From the NCBI RefSeq assembly GCF_003730135.1, contig NZ_RJVO01000006.1, forward strand, positions 124,001 to 188,000: a stretch of 64,000 nt of DNA, given 5' to 3'. The DNA comes from Stagnimonas aquatica (GTDB lineage: Bacteria > Pseudomonadota > Gammaproteobacteria > Nevskiales > Nevskiaceae). Positions 1 through 7,518 of the stretch are shown here, in pieces (positions within the stretch are counted from its first letter, which is position 1; each line of letters begins with the position of its first letter). The notes beneath the pieces are model-generated. The model was given only the letters and a program-made list of their open reading frames with translations, was not told where the DNA came from and made no database searches. The translations under genes and the position numbers were made by a program.

Positions 1-1002
1 GTGCTGCGGCCGTTCTTCTCGGCGATCCTGTTCGCGGCGGTGATCGCAGTCTCCACCCGGCCGCAATACCACTGGCTGCGTCGGCGTCTGGGCGGGCGCG
101 AACGCAGCAGTGCCCTGCTCGCCTGCGCCATCGTCAGCGCGCTGGTGATGCTGCCGGCGGCGCTGATTGCCGCCTCCATCGGCGACGCCCTCGCCTGGCT
201 GCTCGGGCTCTACGACGACTGGAGCCGTGGCGGGCTGCCGGCGCTGCCGGACTGGCTGCTTGCAACGCCGCTGCTGGGGCCCTGGCTGCTCGACTACTGG
301 CAGCAGCTGGCGCGCGGGGAACTGCTGGCCAGCGGCACCGCCGACTACCTCGCCGAAACCCTGCGCGGCCTGGCCCTGAACTCCGGCCGCGCCGCCGGCA
401 ACGGCCTGTTGCAGCTCGCTCTGGCGCTGCTGGTGCTGTACTACTTCTACGTCGAGGGCGACCGTCTGGCCGAGCGTCTGCACCGGCTCGCCGGCCGCAT
501 CGGCGGCGCGCTCGGGCCAGAGCTGCTGGGGACCGCCCGCAACACCGTGGTCAGCGTCATGGTCGCCATCGCCGGTACCGCGATGGCGCAGGCGATGGTG
601 GCGGTGCTCGGCTTCAGCATCGCCGGCGTGCCGGCGCCGCTGCTGCTGGGTGCGGCCACCTTCCTGCTGTCGATGGTGCCGATCGGCCCGCCGCTGATCT
701 GGGGCGGCGCGGCGCTCTGGCTGTTCCGCCAGGGCGACACCGGCTGGGCGGTGTTCATGGTGCTCTACGGCCTGCTCTGCATCAGCACCGTCGATAACGT
801 CGTGAAGCCCTTCCTGATCAGCCGCGGCTCGCACCTGCCCTTCGTGCTCACCCTGCTGGGCGTGCTTGGCGGACTGGCCGCGTTCGGGCTGATCGGCCTG
901 TTCCTGGGGCCGGCGATCCTGGCGCTGGCGATCAACCTGAGTTCGCATTGGCTGGCGCTGATCCGTCCTGCGGGAGCCGACCACGATGCCCCGCACACCT
1001 AG
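1..1002 (+). CDS. AI-2E family transporter (PerM/YdiK-like), 5' partial
   Basis: Polytopic inner-membrane protein of the AI-2E/PerM family, which exports small molecules or ions; the substrate cannot be told from sequence. The readable 333 residues contain about seven hydrophobic segments and the family's typical late part, a run of small residues around 'SMVPIGPPLIWGGAALWL' followed by a charged 'DNVVKPFLISRG' stretch and a last pair of helices. The frame is open at base 1 and the GTG there coincides with the window edge. Family members normally have one more N-terminal helix, so the true start probably lies upstream. The 3' end overlaps the next gene by 17 bases, suggesting co-transcription and translational coupling with the CHAD protein. 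Confidence 0.85.
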   Translation: MLRPFFSAILFAAVIAVSTRPQYHWLRRRLGGRERSSALLACAIVSALVMLPAALIAASIGDALAWLLGLYDDWSRGGLPALPDWLLATPLLGPWLLDYWQQLARGELLASGTADYLAETLRGLALNSGRAAGNGLLQLALALLVLYYFYVEGDRLAERLHRLAGRIGGALGPELLGTARNTVVSVMVAIAGTAMAQAMVAVLGFSIAGVPAPLLLGAATFLLSMVPIGPPLIWGGAALWLFRQGDTGWAVFMVLYGLLCISTVDNVVKPFLISRGSHLPFVLTLLGVLGGLAAFGLIGLFLGPAILALAINLSSHWLALIRPAGADHDAPHT

Positions 1003-1840
1003 CCTGTCGACCCTGGCCGCCGCCATCGCCGAGGAGTTGCTGACGGCGATGCAGGCGACGCGCGCCAGCGGCGCCGACATCGACAGCCTGCATCGCCTGC
1101 GGGTCGCGGCACGGCGCCTGCGGGCCTTGCTCTCGCTCAGCTGCGAGCGCCTGCCGGAGACTGGGTGGCGCCCCCTGCACGCTGCCTTGCGCGCGCTGCT
1201 GCGCGCCACCGGGCCGACCCGTGACTGGCAGGTGCTGCGGACCGAAACCCTGCCGGCCCTGCTGCCTGCCGTCGAGGCCGAAGCCGGGGTCCGCTCCCGT
1301 CTGCTCGACGCGGCCGGGCGGCAGGAGAGCATCGCGCGCCGCCGGGTCGGCGTGGCCTTGCAAGGCCAACCGCTGCTGGCACTGCTGCTGGCGCTGGAAG
1401 GCTATCTGCTCGCCTGCGCGACCCTCGAAGCCGATGACGAGGCGTTTGGCCAGACCGCCACCCGCGTACTGGAGCGGCAGCACCGGCGGCTGCGACATCG
1501 CGCCCGGCATCTGCAGCGCGACGATCCCGAAGCCCTGCACCAGTTGCGGCTGCGGCTGAAGGCGCAGCGCTACCGGGTGGAGCTGCTGGCGCCCGGCTAT
1601 CCGGGCAAGGCGGTGCGGCGCTACCTGGCGCGGCTCAAACGCCTGCAGGACCAGCTCGGGCAGTTGCAGGATCTGCAGGTGGCGCAACAGCACCTGCGCG
1701 GGCTCCGGCTGCCAAACGCACCGACGCGGGCGCTGCGCCGGCAACTGTGCCAACGCTGCGCCGAGACCGCAGCAACGCGGCTGGCGAACATCAAGGGCCT
1801 GCGCCTGCGCGACGACGGCTTCCGGCGGTTCTGGGACTAG
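986..1840 (+). CDS. CHAD domain-containing protein
   Basis: A 284-residue, Arg/His-rich, all-helical protein with the two halves of a CHAD domain: the first half opens with 'HRLRVAARRLRALL' (His36) and the second carries 'LHQLRLRLKAQRYRVELL' near residues 184-201. CHAD domains bind inorganic polyphosphate through such conserved basic and histidine residues and often localise to polyphosphate or storage granules. There is no attached CYTH (triphosphatase) domain, so a binding rather than catalytic role is inferred. The ATG at 986 lies inside the end of the preceding permease gene. The 3' end overlaps the convergent acyltransferase gene by 50 bases. Confidence 0.85.
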   Translation: MPRTPSLSTLAAAIAEELLTAMQATRASGADIDSLHRLRVAARRLRALLSLSCERLPETGWRPLHAALRALLRATGPTRDWQVLRTETLPALLPAVEAEAGVRSRLLDAAGRQESIARRRVGVALQGQPLLALLLALEGYLLACATLEADDEAFGQTATRVLERQHRRLRHRARHLQRDDPEALHQLRLRLKAQRYRVELLAPGYPGKAVRRYLARLKRLQDQLGQLQDLQVAQQHLRGLRLPNAPTRALRRQLCQRCAETAATRLANIKGLRLRDDGFRRFWD

Positions 1841-3284
1841 CGGCGGCCCGGCGCCCGACACGGCGTGACTTGGCCTCGCCCTTGACCTCGCTCTTGACCG
1901 CCGCCGGCTTGCGCGATGGCCGCCCCAGCAGGGCCTGCAATTCCTCCTGGAACAGCGCCAGCCAGCGCGCCGGGTCGGCCAGCAGGGCTCGGTCGGCGGA
2001 GATGCCGACGCTGACCCGCCGCCGGTAGCTGAACAAGCTGACGCCGATGCCGACGCCGCCGGCCTGCGGCGGCCAGAACACCAGCTCGCGCAGGCACACG
2101 CCGGCGATGCGCAGCGGCCGCTCCGGCCCGCGCAGGTTCGACACCACCGCCACCGACTTGCCGGCGACGCCCGCGACCAGCCGCTTTTCCAGCGGCACCG
2201 GCAGATGGCCGGCGGCCGCCAGCGCCAGCAGCACGCTGCGCGCGGTCGGCGAATGCTTCAGCTCGGCCATGCGCTCGGCGACCAGCTTCAGGCGCTTGCG
2301 CCGGTCGCCCTGCCCGAGCGGCAGATCGACCAGCACCAGGCCGAAGCAGTTGCCGAGATCGTCGGTCGTCGGCGGCCGCAGGTTCACCGGCACCGACACC
2401 CGCAGGTTCTGGCGCGCCGACACCGGCACGCCCTGCTCGTCCAGATAGCGCGCGAAGGCGGCAGTCACCGCCGCCAGGAACAGGTCGTTGACCTTCACGC
2501 CCTCGACGCGCGCGCGGCGGCGCACCGGCGCCAGGGCAATGCCGCTGGTCCAGGCCAGCGCGCGCTGGCCGCTGAGCGGCTGGCGCAAGGCCGGCGGATT
2601 GTCCTGCGGCAGCCGCAGCACCTGCCCGGCGCTGGCGAGCAGGCCGCGCAGCTCGCGCAGTTGCGCGGGGATGCGGCCGGGGTGGCGCAGATCCTCGCGA
2701 CCGAAGTCGATGAATCTTTCGGCGGCGCGGTTGAGCGCATCGAGGCGCGCGATCAGCCCGGCCAGCGGCCCGTGGCGACCCGGCTCCAGACGCACCGCCG
2801 GCTCCTTGCCGGCAGCCTGCTGGCCGGCATCGGTGAGCGCCATCAGCATCCGCACCAGCGCGATGCCGTCGGCGATGGCGTGATGCACGCGCACCAGCGC
2901 GGTGAGGCCACCGTCGGCACGCGGGTAGAGGAACAGCCGCCACAGCGGCAGCGCGCGGTCCAGTGGCTGGCAGACCTGGCGGGCCACGGCGGCGGCGAGA
3001 TCGCAGTCCGGCCGCCAGCGCTCGGGCGGTTCGACGTGGGCGTGGTAGTCAGCGAGCAGTTCGCCGTCCTCGACCCAGCGCGGTGGCGTGTGCGCGTCGT
3101 CGGCGCGTTGCCGGAAGCGCGGATACCGCTGCAAGCGCGCCAGCAATTCGGCGCGGAGGGCCTCGGCGTCCAGCGGCGGCGCGAAGTCGATCAGGGCATT
3201 GACCACCATGGGGTTGCCGGGACTGTCCATCTCCAGCCAGGCGCGGTCCACCGCGCTCATCGACTCGATCCTTTGCTGATCCAT
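1791..3284 (-). CDS. Wax ester synthase/diacylglycerol acyltransferase family protein
   Basis: A 497-residue member of the bifunctional WS/DGAT family, which transfers acyl groups from acyl-CoA to fatty alcohols or diacylglycerol to make neutral storage lipid. The catalytic HHxxxDG motif is present as HHAIADG at residues 134-140, preceded by the family's PLWRL segment; 'KVNDLFLAAVTAAFARYL' in the second half matches the conserved ND-containing helix. The ATG at 3284 has a GGAGGAG ribosome-binding site. The last 40 or so residues are a lysine/arginine-rich tail that extends past the usual fold into DNA shared with the convergent CHAD gene. Actual product (wax ester or triacylglycerol) is not decidable. 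Confidence 0.88.
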   Translation of the reverse strand: MDQQRIESMSAVDRAWLEMDSPGNPMVVNALIDFAPPLDAEALRAELLARLQRYPRFRQRADDAHTPPRWVEDGELLADYHAHVEPPERWRPDCDLAAAVARQVCQPLDRALPLWRLFLYPRADGGLTALVRVHHAIADGIALVRMLMALTDAGQQAAGKEPAVRLEPGRHGPLAGLIARLDALNRAAERFIDFGREDLRHPGRIPAQLRELRGLLASAGQVLRLPQDNPPALRQPLSGQRALAWTSGIALAPVRRRARVEGVKVNDLFLAAVTAAFARYLDEQGVPVSARQNLRVSVPVNLRPPTTDDLGNCFGLVLVDLPLGQGDRRKRLKLVAERMAELKHSPTARSVLLALAAAGHLPVPLEKRLVAGVAGKSVAVVSNLRGPERPLRIAGVCLRELVFWPPQAGGVGIGVSLFSYRRRVSVGISADRALLADPARWLALFQEELQALLGRPSRKPAAVKSEVKGEAKSRRVGRRAAASPRTAGSRRRAGAGP

Positions 3285-3349
3285 GCTGCCCGCTCTCCTC
3301 CGGTGCCCGGTACTCGCGCTCAGTAGGGCATGCGCGGCGCGGTCGCCGC

Positions 3350-3363
3350 TTGATCCAGGTCAA
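3350..3363. promoter_or_regulatory. FNR/ANR-like binding site
   Basis: TTGATCCAGGTCAA matches the FNR/ANR half-site consensus TTGAT-N4-ATCAA at nine of ten fixed positions. It lies in the divergent gap between the acyltransferase (start 3284) and the SDR gene (start 3441), so it could act on either. A weak -10-like GATAGT sits at 3401-3406 on the plus strand. Oxygen control is inferred from the motif only. Confidence 0.45.
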
Positions 3364-3440
3364 TGACCACCCCGGTAGCGACCCGCAGTCTGCCCAGCCA
3401 GATAGTGCGGGCACCCGGCCCCGCCGAGCGGAGAGCGACG

Positions 3441-4208
3441 ATGGACAGACTGCGGAACAAGGTGGCGATGGTGACCGGCGGGGCTGTTGGCCTCGGCCGC
3501 GCCACTGCGCTGCGCCTGTGCGAGGAAGGCGCCTCGGTGGCGGTGCTCGACGTGCTCGACAAGCCCGGAAGGCAGTTCGTCGCCGAACTGGTGGCGCGCG
3601 GCCTGCGCGCCCGCTACTGGCATTGCGACGTCGCCAGCGAGGCCGAGGTGCAGAAGGTCATACACCAGGCGACCAAGCATTTCGGCCGGCTGGACGTGCT
3701 GGTCAACAACGCCGGCATCGCCGGCATCAACAAGCCCACCCACGAGATCAGCGAAGCCGAGTGGGACCGGGTGATGGCGATCAACGTCAAGGGCGTGTTC
3801 TTCTGCACCAAGCACGCCATCCCGCATCTGCGGAACGCAGGCGGCGGCAGCATCATCAACCTGTCGTCGATCTACGGCCTGGTCAGCGCGCCCGACGTGC
3901 CGCCCTACCACGCCTCCAAGGGCGCGGTGCGGATGATGAGCAAGACCGACGCCCTGCTCTACGCGCCCGACCGCATCCGGGTGAACTCCATCCATCCCGG
4001 CTTCATCTGGACGCCGATGGTCGAGGGCTTCCTGAAAGACGCCGAAGACGCCGAAACCGCGCGCCAGGCCACCGCCGCCCTGCACCCGCTGGGCCACATG
4101 GGCGAGCCCGACGACATCGCCTGGGGCGTGGTGTACCTCGCCAGCGAGGAGGCGAAGTTCGTGACCGGCACCGAGTTGGTGATCGATGGTGGTTATACGG
4201 CGCGCTGA
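3441..4208 (+). CDS. SDR family NAD(P)-dependent oxidoreductase
   Basis: Classical short-chain dehydrogenase of 255 residues. Cofactor motif TGGAVGLG is at residues 12-19, NNAG at 89-92, catalytic Ser142/143, Tyr156 and Lys160 (YHASK). Asp37 at the end of the second beta strand suggests NAD(H) rather than NADP(H). The frame is open 26 codons further upstream, but the ATG at 3441 is preceded by GGAG and starts directly before the Rossmann fold, so it is preferred. Resembles alcohol or hydroxysteroid dehydrogenases; substrate unknown. It is the last high-GC gene before the low-GC cassette, and base composition changes within a few bases of its stop codon. Confidence 0.87.
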   Translation: MDRLRNKVAMVTGGAVGLGRATALRLCEEGASVAVLDVLDKPGRQFVAELVARGLRARYWHCDVASEAEVQKVIHQATKHFGRLDVLVNNAGIAGINKPTHEISEAEWDRVMAINVKGVFFCTKHAIPHLRNAGGGSIINLSSIYGLVSAPDVPPYHASKGAVRMMSKTDALLYAPDRIRVNSIHPGFIWTPMVEGFLKDAEDAETARQATAALHPLGHMGEPDDIAWGVVYLASEEAKFVTGTELVIDGGYTAR

Positions 4209-4366
4209 ACTGCTCGACGGTATCCACATCACATACGGATCGAAAATTGATCGCACAAAACCTCACGGGGCGTAAAGCTCACTACAGCGATGTTTTCGAA
4301 GCAATGGACTTGGACACCCCCTGAGAGCAATCTAGCCCAGCTGTAGGGACAGCACACATCGGGCAT
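4209..4366. other. Left junction of the low-GC cassette
   Basis: 158 bases with no convincing gene. Base composition falls sharply just after the SDR stop codon, with AT-rich words such as CGAAAATTGATCGCACAAAA. A TTGATC hexamer at 4247-4252 could be a -35 element but no good -10 follows at normal spacing. I saw no terminal inverted repeat. Confidence 0.4.
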
Positions 4367-5833
4367 ATGCCAACGCAAAAGTCAGGGGGAGTGACCGATA
4401 CCGAGCGGATGCTCGCAGACTACTGCGAGCGCTCATTCCTGAAACTCTGGAGCTATCCAAACCCGTACAAAGACGACGGACACGAGTTATGTGATCTCCT
4501 CGCCGTGTTTGGAAACCACGTCTTCATTCTGTTTGATCGCCACAAGCGTCTCGCCGCACAGGACGGCAAGGACCCTCAGCTTCTGTGGGAACGCTGGCGA
4601 CGAGAAGTAGTCGATAAGCAGATCGCGACGGCTCATGGCGCGGAGCGCTACATCCGCAGTGGGCGGGCGATCTTCGTTGACGGAAAGAGAACCTCACCGT
4701 TTCCAGTTCAGTTCGACCCAGCAACCATGATCGTTCACAAGATTGTGGTCGCACACGGAGCTGCTGAGGCCTGCCAATCGGCATCGGATCAGAACATTTT
4801 CGGGAGCCTCGCGATTACCTATGAGGACGACCCGGAGCCCTCGGACAATGCGTTCCATGTTCGCCTAGACCGACAGAAGCCCGTACACGTCTTCGACAGT
4901 CACAACTTACCCATCATTTTCGGCGAACTCGACACAGTCGCTGACTTGTCCAGCTACCTCGACGCCAAGCTGGAAGCGATCAAAAAGTATCAGGCTCTCG
5001 TGTACTGCGGCGAAGAAGACCTTCTCGCGCACTACCTTTTGAACTTCGACGCCAAGACGAACAGGCACATCATCGGCACATCGGGCGGCGACTTTGATAG
5101 CGTAATGATTGGCGAAGGCGAGTGGCGTGACTTCGCCAGTTCGGAGACGTATCGACGCACAAAGCTGGCAAACAATGCGTCCTATCTTTGGGATGAGCTG
5201 ATACAGAGAACCTGTCAGAACTCAATCGACGGCACGCTCGAGGGAAACGCCGACCTACTGGGACAGCGCAACGCGATTGTTGAGATGGCCAAAGAGCCAC
5301 GATACATGCGACGCGCACTCGCTGAGGACATAGTCCGCTCGATGCGAAATTTCCCCGAACATCAAGAAGGGCTGGTGCGAAACCTGAGTTTGATGCCAGC
5401 ATCCAACAAAGGGCAGGCGTATCTGTTCCTGCAAATAAAAGTTCCCGAAGACATCCGAGCTGAACCCCAGTACAGACAGGGGCGACAGCACATGCTTGAA
5501 GTTGCTTGCGCTGGTGCCAAGCTCAAGTTCTATGACCTCAAGCAGGTCGTCGGAATAGCGATAGACGCGCCCAAGTACACGCAGCAGAACTCCGAAGATT
5601 TCCTGCTTATGGATTTCGCGACGTGGACCGATGAGACCCGGCAGCAGTACGAACCCCTTGTCGCAGAATTCGGCTTCTTTCGCTCAACTTCGCTGCAAGA
5701 ATCAAGACGGACTGTCTCTGAGTTCGTTAACGCACCCAAGAAAAGCCCAGTAGGCGCGGGGCGGAAACAGGGTCGGAACGAGCCCTGCGCATGTGGATCC
5801 GGCATCAAGTACAAGCGCTGCTGCATGCCATGA
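4367..5833 (+). CDS. SEC-C motif protein of unknown function
   Basis: A 488-residue protein I cannot name beyond its C-terminal SEC-C motif. That motif is a zinc-binding CxC-x8-CC (Cys474, Cys476, Cys485, Cys486, in EPCACGSGIKYKRCC) of the kind ending SecA and many accessory or defence proteins. Near the N-terminus, Glu40, Asp43 and the D57-R-H-K60 segment surround two predicted beta strands (ELCDLLAV, HVFILFD). This pattern is reminiscent of, but not proof of, a PD-(D/E)xK nuclease fold. No signal peptide or membrane segment. Codon use and GC content differ plainly from flanking genes, indicating transfer. Its stop overlaps the next gene's start as ATGA, so the two are translationally coupled. 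Confidence 0.75.
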   Translation: MPTQKSGGVTDTERMLADYCERSFLKLWSYPNPYKDDGHELCDLLAVFGNHVFILFDRHKRLAAQDGKDPQLLWERWRREVVDKQIATAHGAERYIRSGRAIFVDGKRTSPFPVQFDPATMIVHKIVVAHGAAEACQSASDQNIFGSLAITYEDDPEPSDNAFHVRLDRQKPVHVFDSHNLPIIFGELDTVADLSSYLDAKLEAIKKYQALVYCGEEDLLAHYLLNFDAKTNRHIIGTSGGDFDSVMIGEGEWRDFASSETYRRTKLANNASYLWDELIQRTCQNSIDGTLEGNADLLGQRNAIVEMAKEPRYMRRALAEDIVRSMRNFPEHQEGLVRNLSLMPASNKGQAYLFLQIKVPEDIRAEPQYRQGRQHMLEVACAGAKLKFYDLKQVVGIAIDAPKYTQQNSEDFLLMDFATWTDETRQQYEPLVAEFGFFRSTSLQESRRTVSEFVNAPKKSPVGAGRKQGRNEPCACGSGIKYKRCCMP

Positions 5834-7164
5834 ATAGGATGGGAAACCCACAATCTGGTTCTAGCCAATATGAGTCGCTGGAAGAAGTCCTGCAGGAATC
5901 CGTAAGCCAGGCTGCGACTATCGAGCGTTTGCTGGCGTTTGTTTACCTGAAGCGCTTAAAGAAGCTTGGATTCAAGTCGGATGCAGGCGACTTTTCTCGA
6001 TTCCAGACCCGCATCAAAGCCACCGTGGCAACTGGACGGGTCGAGATACCCGTGTCGAGCCGTCGATTTCGCGCTGCCGGAATCACCAAGGTAGCGCTCA
6101 CGAAGCACTTAGAGCGAAAGGTGACAAAGGCGGAGATGGCTGCGTTCGAGCGAATCATCGCAAAGGCGACCGAAGGCACTGTCCATGCCGCAATGCAGTC
6201 CATGTCGGAGGCATATACCCGAACGATCAAGTCATCGAGCGTTGAATACCTCAGACAACGGCGGCAGGAGCAGGATCGCTTCAAGCGCGATGTCGAGCGC
6301 GAGTGGCGAAAACCGTTGGCGCATTTGCAGTTACAGCTTGATGTTGCGCGAGACCTTGGGAATGCAGTCATCGAAAAACTGGAGACTTCAGGCGACAAGA
6401 GCCGGGAGCCCAGCAAATTCGATGCTGTCCTGACCTCATTCGCGAGGGCGTGCCAGATCGTCGACGAAATCATCACCCTACTCGCGAGCGGTTTTGCAGA
6501 TGGAGCAGAGGCCCGCTGGCGGTCGTTGTACGAAATTCAGGTCGTTTTGACTCTCTTAGCTCAGGGAGATGAACTTCTTTCGGAAAGATTCCTTCATCAC
6601 CACGACATTGATCTGCTCAACGAAGCAAAGAGCATGTTAGCCGTCGCGGGCAAGAATGCCTCGAAGACGATCACTCGTAGGCACAAGGAGCTGGTTGAAG
6701 TCCGAAACGAACTGACTTCAAGGTTTGGCACTGCATTCGATGCGCCATACGGTTGGGCATCAGAACTTCTAGGTCACAGGGCATCTCGCTTCAGTGACCT
6801 GGAGATTCGAGCTGGTTCTGCCAGCTTCAATCCACACTACAAAGCTGCCAGCGCCAACATCCATGCGGCAGCTAGAGGCTCGCTTACTAGAATCGGGTCT
6901 CCGCCCGGCTTTGATGGAAGGTTAGCGGGAGCAAGCAATTACGGTTTGGCAGGGCCAGCGAACAAAACAGCGGCAGTGTTGGTGCTCGCTTCGATCTCCT
7001 TGGCGCAATACAGCGGATCGACGGAGATCATGTCGCAGGCGATGACCATGCAGAGCCTTGCAAGAAAAGTGGCGATACTTGCCGACGCTGTCGCTGACAG
7101 ACTTGATGGGCGTCCTCGAAGGAAGCGAAAGCTGCGGGTGAGGAAATCCCAGCCAATCCGCTAA
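5830..7164 (+). CDS. DUF5677 domain-containing protein
   Basis: A 444-residue hypothetical protein. The central segment around 'FADGAEARWRSLYEIQVVLTLLAQG' followed by 'SERFLHHHDIDLLNEAKSML' matches the DUF5677 family, which has no known function. The N-terminal 200 residues are charged and helical with possible coiled coil, and the last 15 residues are strongly basic (RPRRKRKLRVRKSQ). The start at 5830 gives a four-base ATGA overlap with the SEC-C gene; the frame stays open 13 codons upstream, but that start would lie inside the neighbour. Low GC like its partner. Role inferred only as half of a two-gene accessory module. Confidence 0.75.
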   Translation: MNRMGNPQSGSSQYESLEEVLQESVSQAATIERLLAFVYLKRLKKLGFKSDAGDFSRFQTRIKATVATGRVEIPVSSRRFRAAGITKVALTKHLERKVTKAEMAAFERIIAKATEGTVHAAMQSMSEAYTRTIKSSSVEYLRQRRQEQDRFKRDVEREWRKPLAHLQLQLDVARDLGNAVIEKLETSGDKSREPSKFDAVLTSFARACQIVDEIITLLASGFADGAEARWRSLYEIQVVLTLLAQGDELLSERFLHHHDIDLLNEAKSMLAVAGKNASKTITRRHKELVEVRNELTSRFGTAFDAPYGWASELLGHRASRFSDLEIRAGSASFNPHYKAASANIHAAARGSLTRIGSPPGFDGRLAGASNYGLAGPANKTAAVLVLASISLAQYSGSTEIMSQAMTMQSLARKVAILADAVADRLDGRPRRKRKLRVRKSQPIR

Positions 7165-7201
7165 CCATCTAAACGTCCGACACCTCTTGAATGGCGGTTC
7201 T

Positions 7202-7456
7202 TTATATCTGCTCGATCAGCAACACGGGAGCGGCGCCCAAAGACTCTGCCAGCCGATCAAGCACATTGAGGTTGGCAGCCAGCACGCCATGCTCGATTCC
7301 GCTGATCGAGACCTGAGTGAGTTGAGCCGCTTCCGCAAACTGCTCCTGTGACCAGCCATTCTCCTTCTGCAGGCGTCGGACGTTATGTCCTTTGGGTTCG
7401 GAGTCATCGGCGCGGAGTTCGTCGTCGAGCGCAGCCAAGCGGAGAGCAAGACGCAA
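7202..7456 (-). CDS. XRE-family helix-turn-helix protein (small)
   Basis: An 84-residue protein made almost wholly of one Cro/C1-type HTH: 'VRRLQKENGWSQEQFAEAA' is helices 1-2 and 'LTQVSISGIEHGVLAANLNVLDRLAESLGA' covers the recognition helix and helices 4-5. The start appears to be TTG at 7456; an in-frame TAA lies three codons upstream and no internal ATG or GTG precedes the domain. It runs convergent to the DUF5677 gene and in the same direction as glmS, whose stop is 63 bases upstream. Could be a regulator of the cassette or an orphan antitoxin; no toxin gene adjoins it. Confidence 0.65.
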   Translation of the reverse strand: MRLALRLAALDDELRADDSEPKGHNVRRLQKENGWSQEQFAEAAQLTQVSISGIEHGVLAANLNVLDRLAESLGAAPVLLIEQI

Positions 7457-7518
7457 TGACTTTTCTTACCGCGGAGCGGTCACAACCACGTCGTACCGCA
7501 AACCACACCCGTTGGAAA

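Noticed and set aside
4524-4784. Short minus-strand open frames inside the SEC-C gene
   Set aside because: No ribosome-binding sites or domains. The plus-strand frame has a clear SEC-C end and a coupled neighbour.
7457-7518. Search for Tn7-like end repeats next to glmS
   Set aside because: I saw no TnsB-type repeated binding sites, terminal inverted repeats or flanking duplication. The attTn7 idea rests on position and composition only.
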